The position numbers and the translations under genes were made by a program. This document shows, one piece after another, positions 17,150 through 24,899 of a stretch of 64,000 bases of DNA. The first letter of the stretch is position 1. Each line of letters opens with the position of its first letter. The notes beneath the pieces were generated by a model that did not search any database, was not told where the DNA came from, and saw only the letters and a list, made by a program, of their open reading frames with translations. The stretch covers positions 124,001 to 188,000 of the forward strand of contig NZ_AULB01000003.1 in NCBI RefSeq assembly GCF_000425065.1, read 5' to 3'. The DNA comes from Actinomadura rifamycini DSM 43936. GTDB lineage: Bacteria > Actinomycetota > Actinomycetes > Streptosporangiales > Streptosporangiaceae.

Positions 17150-18133
17150 TCAGACAACGGCGGCCTGCGGCGTCGGCACGTTCGCGAGCGCCTCGTCCAC
17201 GACGTCCGCCCCGCCCCGCCCCCGCAGCTCCGCCTCCGGCGTCACGACGAGCCGGTGCGCGACGACCGGCACCGCGAGCGCCTTCACGTCCTCGGGCACC
17301 ACGTACCCGCGCCCGGCCGCCGCCGCCCGCACCCGCGCCGCGCCCAGCAGCGCGATGCTCGCCCGCGGGCTCGCGCCGAGCCGCAGGTCCGGGTGCCCCC
17401 GGGTCGCCGACACCACCCGCACCACGTAGTCGTGCAGCGGCGGCGCCACGTGCAGCCGCCGCGCGAAGTCGATCATCCGGGCGAGGTCGTCGCGCCCCAT
17501 CACCGGCGGCAGCCGGTCGAGCATCGCGCCGGTCGGCGCGCCCGCGAGCATCGCCACCTCGGACCGGTGGTCGGGGTACCCCATCGAGATCCGCATGAGG
17601 AACCGGTCGAGCTGCGCCTCCGGCAGCGGGTACGTCCCGTCCATGTCCACGGGGTTCTGCGTCGCCACGACCATGAACGGGCGCGGCACCGGATGCGGCC
17701 GCCCCTCCACCGTGACGCGCCGCTCCTCCATCACCTCGAGCAGCGCCGACTGCGTCTTCGGCGACCCCCGGTTGATCTCGTCCGCGACCGCGATGTTCGC
17801 GAAGATAGGCCCCGGGTGGAACTCGAACGCGTTCTTCCCCTGGTTGAAGATCGACACCCCGGTGATGTCGCTCGGCAGCAGGTCGGGCGTGAACTGGATC
17901 CGCGCCCACTCCGCCTCGACCGACGCCGAGATCGCCCGCGCCAGCGTCGTCTTCCCCACGCCCGGGACGTCCTCGACGAGCAGGTGCCCCTCCGCGAGCA
18001 GGCACGTCAGCGCCAGCTCCACCCGGTCCCGTTTCCCGCGCACGACCCGCTCCACGTTGCCCGCCAGCGCGGCGAACATCTGCGCGAACCGTCCCGCCGG
18101 CGCGTCCGGGTCGACCCCGGCGTTCTCCGTCAT
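17150..18133 (-). CDS. MoxR-family AAA+ ATPase
   Basis: A 327-aa chaperone-like ATPase. Walker A is GVGKTT (58-63), Walker B VADEIN has Asp118-Glu119, and a sensor-1 ATQNP and arginine-finger region (LDRFLMR) are present. These proteins remodel or activate partner proteins with VWA or DUF58 domains. ATG 18133 gives the normal length; a longer frame to 18196 exists but adds only a basic tail. It is the first enzyme gene of the MoxR-DUF58-transglutaminase run and follows Fn3 protein 2 by about 120 bp. Confidence 0.9.
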   Translation of the reverse strand: MTENAGVDPDAPAGRFAQMFAALAGNVERVVRGKRDRVELALTCLLAEGHLLVEDVPGVGKTTLARAISASVEAEWARIQFTPDLLPSDITGVSIFNQGKNAFEFHPGPIFANIAVADEINRGSPKTQSALLEVMEERRVTVEGRPHPVPRPFMVVATQNPVDMDGTYPLPEAQLDRFLMRISMGYPDHRSEVAMLAGAPTGAMLDRLPPVMGRDDLARMIDFARRLHVAPPLHDYVVRVVSATRGHPDLRLGASPRASIALLGAARVRAAAAGRGYVVPEDVKALAVPVVAHRLVVTPEAELRGRGGADVVDEALANVPTPQAAVV

Positions 18134-18254
18134 TCCCTGCTCCCCGGTGCTCACCGCCCGGCCCCGCCGGACATGTCGTGACTCGGACGCCGCCACCCCG
18201 TCTTCGGTTGCGCCCGAAATCCGTCCGCCGCCCCGGCGCCGGACGGGCGGCCGA

Positions 18255-20393
18255 TCACCCCTCGCATTCGAACAGCCCGTCCGAGGGGAAGCCCCGGCCC
18301 TTGGTCGTCCGCACGAGGGTGTCGTTGAGGTAGCCGTCGCCGTGCGGCGTCCGGACCTGGTTCCAGACGTCGCTGCTGCTCCCGCTCTCCGGATCGGTGT
18401 AGGGCTCGCCCCGCACCTGGCACACGACGGTCATCGTGACGATCCGGTCCTTCGGGATTTTGCCGTTCTGACCGCCGCCGGTTCCGGGAGTGGACCGGAT
18501 GATGGTGTTCGTCTGGCCGTTGTTCTGGTTCTGGAACTGCCGCGTGGGATACGCCAGGTCGACGGTCGTCGCGACCGGCGTGGACGTTCCGGCGCCGTTG
18601 CGGGCGGTGACGGTGACCTGGTGGCGCGCGTTGTTCCGCAGGCCGCCGACCGTCGCCGACGTCGACTGCGTCTCGAGCGTCCCGGCGGGCGTGGTGACCG
18701 TGTAGGTCACATCGTGCCCCGGCGAGGCGTCCCACGTGAGCCGGGCGCCGTGGTCGACCGGTTCGGCGCGCAGGCCGGCGGCCGGGGGCGGGGCCTGGCA
18801 GGCGGCGGCGCCGACCTCGCCGGACGGGCTGAACTTCGTCTTCCCCGACGCGTCCTCGTACACGGCGGCGACCTTGAAGACGTGCGTGGTCGAGTCGCAG
18901 GTGAGGCCGCCGACGGTGAACGCGCCCTCGGTCGCGGTGCCGGGGTGCGTCCGCGGGGACGCGCCCGCGACGGGGCGGCCCGCGGCGTTCAGGAGCGCGA
19001 AGCCGGTGATCGGGCGGACGCCCTGCGGCTGCGGCGCGGCGGTGAACCGGACGACGACCGAGCCGTTCTCGCCGGACGCGGCCGGGATCGGCGGTTCGGG
19101 GGCGGTGGGCTCGGGCTTCTCGGGCCGGCGGGACGGGCCGCCCCCGGAGCCGCTCCCGCCGCCGCGCCCGCCGCCGGTGTTGGCGCCGTCCCCGCCGCCG
19201 CCCGGGTCCGCCTGGACGGGGAGCGGGCGGCGGGCGCCGCCGGGCACGTCCTCCTCGTACTTCCGCACCCGCTTCACCGCGCCGTCGCGGCTGAACGCGA
19301 GGGCGAAGGCGCCGTCGGGGTCGTTGAACCACAGCATGTGGTCGCGGACGAGCGCCTCGACCGCGCCGCCGGGACGGGTGGCGGCGACCGGCTCCCGCCA
19401 GGCGCCGGCGGCGGTGTCGAACACCAGGAGGCGCCCGGACGTGCGGTCGGGCAGGTAGACGCGCGACCCGAGGATGTGCGGGGGCGCGAACTCGTGGTCG
19501 GGGACGCGCAGGGCCACCGACTCGACGCGGCCGACGCCGGTGTCCAGCAGGTGCAGGGAGCCGCCCGCGCCGAGCATCGGCACGACCCCGCCGTCGGTCG
19601 CCGCGGGCAGCTTGACGCCCCCGCGGGTCCCCGCGACCGCCGCGGGCAGCCGGATCGTCTGGACGCCCTCGGGACGGACGACGTGCGCGGTCGCGGACGT
19701 GCTGTCGACGACCACCGGGGTCCCGGCGGCGATCGTGAGGGAGAGGGTGGCGCCGGGCTCGCCGACGTCGACCGGGGTGCCGGGGCCGCCGCCGTGGAAC
19801 GGCACGACCCGCCCGTCCTGCGGGACCGGCACCCAGAGGGCGCCGCGGCCGTCGATGCCCGCCTGGCCGAGGGGGGCCGCGAGGGTCGCGGCGGCGCCGA
19901 GCGGCGCGAGGCTGACGGGGTCGATGCGCTGGACGACGCCCTTCACGAGGTCGACGGTGTAGGCGGCGCCGCCGCCGACGGCGACCTGCAGGCCGGGCCC
20001 GCCCAGCCCGCGCGACCCGGTGATCTCGAGCTGCGCGGGGTCGATGCGGCTGACGACGCCGGTGTCGGTGTCGACGAGCAGGACCGTGGTGCCGTCCTGG
20101 ACGACCTCGATGCGGTGCCCGCGCATCCGCGCGGGCAGCTCGGCCCTGCCGTCGACCTTGCCGGCGGGCCCGTTGGCGTGGACGACGAGGCCCTTGGCGC
20201 TCGCGCCGAGCCAGGCGCCGACGTCCGACAGCCGGTAGCGGGCGCTCGCCGCGCCGACGCCGTACACGAGCGCGCCGACGACCAGCACGCCCGCGAGCGC
20301 GATGGCCGCCTGCCCCGTCAGCCGGTCGCGTCCGAAATACCGGATGATCCCGTGCGGCTTCCCCGTCCGCCCGGGAGAGCGTCCCCCGCCCAA
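18255..20393 (-). CDS. Membrane-anchored beta-propeller/fibronectin type III protein with SH3-like C-terminus (paralogue 2)
   Basis: About 712 aa if translation begins at TTG 20393, which has AGAGGTGA five bases upstream; GTG 20402 is the alternative. The domain order matches paralogue 1: anchor helix, block VGAASARYRLSDVGAWLGASAKGLVVHANG, propeller blades, Gly/Ser/Pro-rich linker, two Fn3 modules and an SH3-like end (MTVVCQVRGEPY…DVWNQVRT). It heads the minus-strand run with moxR, DUF58 and the transglutaminase-like gene. It probably provides the extracellular face of that system. Confidence 0.78.
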   Translation of the reverse strand: MGGGRSPGRTGKPHGIIRYFGRDRLTGQAAIALAGVLVVGALVYGVGAASARYRLSDVGAWLGASAKGLVVHANGPAGKVDGRAELPARMRGHRIEVVQDGTTVLLVDTDTGVVSRIDPAQLEITGSRGLGGPGLQVAVGGGAAYTVDLVKGVVQRIDPVSLAPLGAAATLAAPLGQAGIDGRGALWVPVPQDGRVVPFHGGGPGTPVDVGEPGATLSLTIAAGTPVVVDSTSATAHVVRPEGVQTIRLPAAVAGTRGGVKLPAATDGGVVPMLGAGGSLHLLDTGVGRVESVALRVPDHEFAPPHILGSRVYLPDRTSGRLLVFDTAAGAWREPVAATRPGGAVEALVRDHMLWFNDPDGAFALAFSRDGAVKRVRKYEEDVPGGARRPLPVQADPGGGGDGANTGGGRGGGSGSGGGPSRRPEKPEPTAPEPPIPAASGENGSVVVRFTAAPQPQGVRPITGFALLNAAGRPVAGASPRTHPGTATEGAFTVGGLTCDSTTHVFKVAAVYEDASGKTKFSPSGEVGAAACQAPPPAAGLRAEPVDHGARLTWDASPGHDVTYTVTTPAGTLETQSTSATVGGLRNNARHQVTVTARNGAGTSTPVATTVDLAYPTRQFQNQNNGQTNTIIRSTPGTGGGQNGKIPKDRIVTMTVVCQVRGEPYTDPESGSSSDVWNQVRTPHGDGYLNDTLVRTTKGRGFPSDGLFECEG

Positions 20394-20664
20394 TCCCGTC
20401 ACCTCTCGTCGCGCCACCGTCCGTCCCCACGGAGGTGGCGTGGCGCCCGCCGTACGGGAGGGCACCATAACGGTTGTGCGGGTCGTACCGGAACGGAACC
20501 GCACGACTCGGGCCTGCCGCGACGCGGCGGGGCGGCGAGATACGGGCGCGGACGCGTGACATGTCTCACAATCGGGGGCGGCGTCGGCGTTCCGGGGGTG
20601 CGGAACCGAACGCGAGCCTTGTCCGCGACGTCCTACTGTTGGGCATCGCGACGACGAATCCGGG

Positions 20665-21432
20665 GTGGACGTGGAGAACGCAAGCATCGCCGACCTGTGG
20701 GACCGCCTGACGGGCACGCAGCCCGACCCTCCGTGGTGGCTGGTCGCGCTCGTCGGCCTGGTGGCGCTCGGCACGGTGCTGCACGGCCCGACATGGCGGG
20801 TCGCGCGGAACACGGTGACGATCGCGCACGAGGGCGGGCACGCGCTGGCGGCGCTGCTCACCGGCCGGAAGCTGGACGGCATCAAGCTGCACTCCGACAC
20901 GTCGGGAGTGACGGTGTCGCGGGGCAAGCCGCACGGCCCCGGGATGGTGTTCACGGCGTTCGCCGGATACGTCGCCCCGCCCCTGCTCGGGCTGCTGTTC
21001 GCGGTGCTGCTGGCGGCCGGGCGGATCACCCTGATGCTGTGGTTCACGCTGGCCCTGCTCGCGGGGATGCTCGTCATGATCCGCAACGCCTACGGCGTGC
21101 TGTCGGTGGTCGGGACGGGCGCGCTGGTGTTCGCCGTGTCGTGGTTCGGGTCGGCGGAGGTCCAGGCGGGCTTCGCGTACCTGGCGGCGTGGTTCCTGCT
21201 GCTGGCGGCGGCCCGCCCGGTGGTGGAGCTCCAGCGGATGCGGGCGCGGCGGATGGCGCCGACCTCCGACGCCGACCAGCTCGCCCACCTGACCGGCGTC
21301 CCCGGGGCGGCGTGGGTGACGATGTTCGGCGCGGTCGCGCTCGCCGCGCTGGTCGCGGGCGGCGCGCTGCTCGTCCCGTCCGACCTGTCGCTGCCCGACC
21401 TGCCCGGTCCCCCGCTCCTGCCCGGCGGCTGA
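20665..21432 (+). CDS. M50B-like intramembrane zinc metalloprotease
   Basis: A 255-aa polytopic protein with about 5-6 helices. The zinc motif HEGGH sits at about residue 55 (TIAHEGGHALAALLTGRKLDGIKLHSDTSG), followed by the conserved GYVAPPLLG. This is the arrangement of the Peptidase_M50B group, which lacks PDZ domains. The substrate is unknown; M50 proteins often release membrane-bound regulators. The GTG at 20665 is weakly supported and GTG 20671 is as good. The gap 20394-20664 holds the divergent promoters, but I can pinpoint no box. Confidence 0.75.
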   Translation: MDVENASIADLWDRLTGTQPDPPWWLVALVGLVALGTVLHGPTWRVARNTVTIAHEGGHALAALLTGRKLDGIKLHSDTSGVTVSRGKPHGPGMVFTAFAGYVAPPLLGLLFAVLLAAGRITLMLWFTLALLAGMLVMIRNAYGVLSVVGTGALVFAVSWFGSAEVQAGFAYLAAWFLLLAAARPVVELQRMRARRMAPTSDADQLAHLTGVPGAAWVTMFGAVALAALVAGGALLVPSDLSLPDLPGPPLLPGG

Positions 21433-21520
21433 CCCGTCCGCCGGAACCCGTCGCGTTCGCTTTCGGCGCGGGCGTCCGTACAGTGGGCATGTACCGCACC
21501 CACGTGAACGGGAACGCTTC

Positions 21521-21958
21521 ATGGTCTCCGGCAGTCTCGCCCGCACCGCCCGCCGGGCCGTGCGCGGCGCCGCCGCCGACCGGCCGCTTCCCGTGCGGGT
21601 GCTGGTGATCGCGCTGATGCTGCTCGCCGTCGCTGCGGCCGTCTGCCTGAAGCCGGTCGACCGGGCGGAGGCGTCCGCGCCTCCCCCGGCGGCCGGCCCC
21701 GGCGCGGCGCCCGCGGCCGTCCACGTCCAGGCCGGCGCGCCGGACGCGGACGGCACCGGCGACGAGCGGTACTGCTCGAAGCAGAAGACCACCCCGGGGC
21801 AGTCCGCCCCGGCCGCCGCGCCCGAGGCGCCGTCCACCCTCGTCCCGGCTACCCTCGCGCCGCCGCCCCGCGTCCCGGCCGCGCCCATCGCGCGGAACGA
21901 GAGCGGGCCGGCACCGCCCGAGCCCCGGCACATCCTGCTCTCCGTACTGCGGATCTAG
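21521..21958 (+). CDS. Small membrane-anchored or exported Ala/Pro-rich protein, unknown function
   Basis: A 145-aa protein with a basic N-terminus, one hydrophobic segment (about 26-44, VRVLVIALMLLAVAAAVCL) and a disordered Ala/Pro outer part with one Cys in ERYCSKQK. GGGAACG precedes the ATG, and TACAGT at 21479-21484 may be its -10 box. It lies just upstream of a DsbA-like/CcdA-like pair; the single exported Cys would be a possible substrate, but this is only a guess. Confidence 0.6.
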   Translation: MVSGSLARTARRAVRGAAADRPLPVRVLVIALMLLAVAAAVCLKPVDRAEASAPPPAAGPGAAPAAVHVQAGAPDADGTGDERYCSKQKTTPGQSAPAAAPEAPSTLVPATLAPPPRVPAAPIARNESGPAPPEPRHILLSVLRI

Positions 21959-21959
21959 A

Positions 21960-21983
21960 GCCGCGCGCCGCTCCGCGCGCGGC
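21960..21983 (+). terminator. Hairpin after the small exported protein
   Basis: GCCGCGCGC (21960-21968) and GCGCGCGGC (21975-21983) form a perfect 9-bp stem with a 6-nt loop right after the stop codon. Confidence 0.5.
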
Positions 21984-22042
21984 CCGTCGGCGCCCTCCCG
22001 GCGCCGCACGGACCGTCACGGTCACTGCACGGCCCGTCACGC

Positions 22043-22062
22043 CGTCCGGCGCACGCCGGACG
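22043..22062. promoter_or_regulatory. 20-bp palindrome upstream of the DsbA-like gene
   Basis: CGTCCGGCGCACGCCGGACG has perfect 9-bp arms around CA and ends 48 nt before GTG 22111. It could be an operator or part of a leader hairpin; no regulator gene is adjacent. Confidence 0.35.
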
Positions 22063-22110
22063 CGCGCACCGGCCGCGATCCCGCATTCCCTTTCTCCGAG
22101 GAGCAGCATC

Positions 22111-22863
22111 GTGCCCAGCACCACTCCTTCCGGCCCGGAGTCCGGCCCGAACCGGAAGGTCACCGTCACCGCCGCGGCCGTCCTGATCGCCGCGCTCGTC
22201 TTCGGCGCCGTCTCCGCCTTCGGCGGAGGCGGCGGCCGCGGCGACCGGACGTCCGCGCCGCCGTCCCCCTCGGCCGCCCCGTCGGGCGGTGCGCAGGACG
22301 GCCCCGAGGTCGCCCGGCGGCAGGCCGGCGACCCGCGCGCCGTCGGCCGCGCGGACGCCCCGGTCGTCCTGATCGAGTACTCCGACTTCCAGTGCCCGTT
22401 CTGCGGGAAGTTCGCCCGCGACGTCCGTCCGAAACTGATGCGGTACGTCGAGAACGGCGACCTGCGCATCGAGTGGCGCGACTTCCCGATCTTCGGCGCG
22501 GAGTCCGAGGCCGCCGCCCGGGCCGGGTACGCGGCGGGCCTCCAGGGGAGATTCTGGGAGTTCCACGACGTCGCCTACGCGAAGGAGCGCAAGCGCAACA
22601 GCGGCGCGTTCTCCCGGGACAACCTCGCGAAGATGGCCGGCGAGGCGGGCGTCCCCGACCTCGACCGGTTCCGCCTCGACATGACGCTCGACCCCGCCGT
22701 CGAGGCCCTGCGGCGCGACATGGCCGAGGGCCACGAACTCGGCGTCCCCAGCACCCCGGCGTTCCTGATCAACGGGAAGCCGATGCTGGGCGCGCAGCCG
22801 TTCGAGGTGTTCGACGGCGAGATCCGCGCGGCGCTGCGGCAGGCGGAGGGGGCGGGCCGGTGA
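22111..22863 (+). CDS. DsbA-like thiol:disulfide oxidoreductase, membrane-anchored
   Basis: A 250-aa protein. GTG 22111 follows AGGAG. An N-terminal hydrophobic anchor (about 18-38) and a Ser/Pro linker precede a thioredoxin fold of the Thioredoxin_4/DsbA type. The active site CPFC is at 95-98 (EYSDFQCPFCGKF) and the cis-Pro loop is GVPSTPAFLING. It should oxidise or isomerise disulfides outside the membrane. Its stop overlaps the GTG of the CcdA-like gene, so both are translated together and CcdA probably recharges this protein with electrons. Confidence 0.88.
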   Translation: MPSTTPSGPESGPNRKVTVTAAAVLIAALVFGAVSAFGGGGGRGDRTSAPPSPSAAPSGGAQDGPEVARRQAGDPRAVGRADAPVVLIEYSDFQCPFCGKFARDVRPKLMRYVENGDLRIEWRDFPIFGAESEAAARAGYAAGLQGRFWEFHDVAYAKERKRNSGAFSRDNLAKMAGEAGVPDLDRFRLDMTLDPAVEALRRDMAEGHELGVPSTPAFLINGKPMLGAQPFEVFDGEIRAALRQAEGAGR

Positions 22864-23729
22864 CGCCCGACATCGGCATGGCGGCCGCGTTCCTCGGCGG
22901 CCTGCTCGCCCTGCTCAGCCCGTGCAGCGCCCTGCTGCTGCCGGCCTTCTTCGCCTACGCGTTCACCGGCACGCCGCGGCTCGTCGGGCGCACCGCGGTC
23001 TTCTACGCGGGCCTGTGCACCACGCTGGTGCCGCTGGGCGTGGCCGGATCGTTCGCGGGCCGGCTGTTCTACGGGCACCGCGACGTGCTGGTCGCGGTCG
23101 GCGGCTGGACGGTCATCGCGCTCGGCGTCGCGCAGATCGCGGGGCTCGGCTTCGCGTTCCGGCGCGTCCAGGACGCGGCGGCGCGGATCCGGCCCGGCTC
23201 GTCCGGCTCGGTGTACGCGCTCGGCGCGCTCTACGGCCTGGCGGGCTTCTGCGCCGGGCCCGTGCTGGGCAGCGTGCTGACGGTGTCCGCGATGAGCGGC
23301 ACCCCGCTGTACGGGGGCGTCCTGCTGGCGGTCTACGCGCTCGGCATGGCGCTGCCGATGTTCCTCCTCGCGTTCTTCTGGGACCGTTTCGGGCTCGGCC
23401 GCAAGCGGTGGCTGCGCGGCCGGGCGTTCCGGGCGGGACGGCTGGAGCTGCACACCAACTCGCTGGTGTCCGGCGCGTTCTTCATCGCGCTCGGGGCGCT
23501 GTTCCTGCTGTTCGACGGCACGTCCGCGATGCCCGCGCTCCTCGACGTGGACGCCGAGTTCGCCGCGCAGCGGTGGGTGCAGGACGTCGCCGGGCGGGTC
23601 CCGGACGGCGCCGTCGCCGCCGCCGTCGCGGGCGCCGCGGCGGCGGGCGTCCTGCTGGCGCAGATCGTCCGGGCCCGGCGCGGCGCCGCCCGGGAGCGCG
23701 AGCCGGACGGGTCCCCGGCGCGGCGCTGA
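22860..23729 (+). CDS. CcdA/DsbD-like transmembrane electron-transfer protein
   Basis: A 289-aa protein with about six to seven transmembrane helices. Two conserved Cys motifs mark the family: LLSPCSALLLP near residue 20 and GLAGFCAGPVLG near 130. They shuttle electrons from cytoplasmic thioredoxin to an outer thiol partner. GTG 22860 overlaps the DsbA-like stop (GTGA). The local context argues for service to that partner rather than to cytochrome c assembly, since no ResB/ResC gene is nearby. Confidence 0.85.
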   Translation: MTPDIGMAAAFLGGLLALLSPCSALLLPAFFAYAFTGTPRLVGRTAVFYAGLCTTLVPLGVAGSFAGRLFYGHRDVLVAVGGWTVIALGVAQIAGLGFAFRRVQDAAARIRPGSSGSVYALGALYGLAGFCAGPVLGSVLTVSAMSGTPLYGGVLLAVYALGMALPMFLLAFFWDRFGLGRKRWLRGRAFRAGRLELHTNSLVSGAFFIALGALFLLFDGTSAMPALLDVDAEFAAQRWVQDVAGRVPDGAVAAAVAGAAAAGVLLAQIVRARRGAAREREPDGSPARR

Positions 23730-23790
23730 CCCGGGGGCCGGATGCGGTCAGCGGGGTCGCCGCCGGCGCGCGGGCGGACCACGATGGTGC

Positions 23791-23904
23791 ATGGCCGACA
23801 CCAAGCTCGATCGCGGCAAGTACCACCGCAAGCGCAAGGCGCGCCTCCGCCGGGCCCGCCGCCGCTCCCGGCCCACCGCCGGACGGAACCGACGGCGCGC
23901 CTGA
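23791..23904 (+). CDS. 37-residue arginine/lysine-rich microprotein
   Basis: ATG 23791 to TGA 23904 encodes a peptide starting MADTKLDRGKYHRKRKARLR and ending GRNRRRA, with roughly half its residues basic. Thirty-four of 37 codons end in G or C, as in real genes here. It resembles short ribosome-associated peptides such as bS22 or bL37 in size and charge but matches neither in sequence. The ribosome site is weak. It could be a nucleic-acid-binding peptide or a chance frame in basic-biased DNA. Confidence 0.45.
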   Translation: MADTKLDRGKYHRKRKARLRRARRRSRPTAGRNRRRA

Positions 23905-23956
23905 CCGGGAGTCAGCGCCCCGGAGAATGTCGGACCCCGCCGGTATTTTCGGCTTC

Positions 23957-24889
23957 GTGAGGGACCTCGGGACGGGCGAGCGGCGGGGCCGCCGGGTCGA
24001 CGACGGCCTCGCCGAGCTGGACCGCTGGCTGCGCGACCAGGTCGCGCACGGGCTCGCCCGCGCCGAACGGGCGCCCTACCGGCTCTGGGACGACGCGGCG
24101 CGGCGGCTCGTCGACGCGCAGGCGGGCGCGCTCGCGGGGCGGGTGCGCGCCCTCGCGGGCGTCCCCCGCGAACCCGGCTGGCCGGGCCGCCTGCTGGCGG
24201 AGTACGCGCTGCTGCGGCTGCTCGTCCGCGCGCACCGGCGGCGGAACGCCCTGCCGGCGGGGCTGCACGCCACGGTCCGGGCGCGCGTCGGGTTCCCCGT
24301 CGCGCGGGACGCCGTCCTGAGCGACGGCGAGCGCGTCCGGGACCGCTGGTGGGTCGTCGGGACGCGCGACGCCGCCCGGGACGTCCTCACCGCGCGGCGC
24401 GTCTGGCTGCGCGGCGAGCGGACGGGGCGCCCGGCACTGCTGCTCGCGTTCACCGGCCCCCGCGACGAGCCCGAGCCCGCGCCGCCCGCCGGCGCCCGGT
24501 TCGAGGCCGAACTGGCGTACTACCCGGGCGCCCTGCCGCTGCGCGCCCTCGTCGCCGAACGCCTCGCCGCGGACGACACGGGCCCCGGCGCGCCGCCGGG
24601 CACCGGCGTCCGGGCGTTCCTCGACGAGCACGCCGCCGCCGTGGCGCGCGACCCGTGGCTCGACCGGTACCCCGCGGCGCTCGCCGGCGTGCGCCTCGCG
24701 CGGGACGCGGCGGGCGCGCTGTTCGCGGTCGACGGGCCAGGCGACGCGCTGCCGCTGCGCGGCCCCGTCCCGTGGACGCTGCTCGCGGTCGCGGCCGGCG
24801 AGCGCGTCGCCCTCGCGGGCGAGTGGACGCCGCGCGGCCTGCGCCCCCTCACCGTCTGGCACCCCGCCGAAGGCGCGGTCCGGCTGTGA
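23957..24889 (+). CDS. SWIM zinc-finger family protein C-terminal region lacking the SWIM finger
   Basis: About 310 aa. The sequence fits, from memory of the family, the part that follows the CxCx(n)CxH finger in actinobacterial SWIM proteins: VDDGLAELDRWLRDQVAHGL, LVDAQAGALAGRVRAL, RARVGFPV, YYPGALPLRALVAERL, GEWTPRGLRPLTVW. The chain contains no Cys, so the zinc finger is absent. TATTTT at 23944-23949 ends 7 nt before GTG 23957, which suggests a leaderless start; ATG 23927 is an alternative. It heads the DUF5691-AAA-DUF5682-VWA run, where a full SWIM protein normally stands. Confidence 0.65.
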   Translation: MRDLGTGERRGRRVDDGLAELDRWLRDQVAHGLARAERAPYRLWDDAARRLVDAQAGALAGRVRALAGVPREPGWPGRLLAEYALLRLLVRAHRRRNALPAGLHATVRARVGFPVARDAVLSDGERVRDRWWVVGTRDAARDVLTARRVWLRGERTGRPALLLAFTGPRDEPEPAPPAGARFEAELAYYPGALPLRALVAERLAADDTGPGAPPGTGVRAFLDEHAAAVARDPWLDRYPAALAGVRLARDAAGALFAVDGPGDALPLRGPVPWTLLAVAAGERVALAGEWTPRGLRPLTVWHPAEGAVRL

Positions 24890-24899
24890 GGGGGCGGGT

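Noticed and set aside
22043..22062. Riboswitch upstream of the DsbA-like gene
   Set aside because: Only one simple palindrome is visible; there is no conserved multi-helix pattern.
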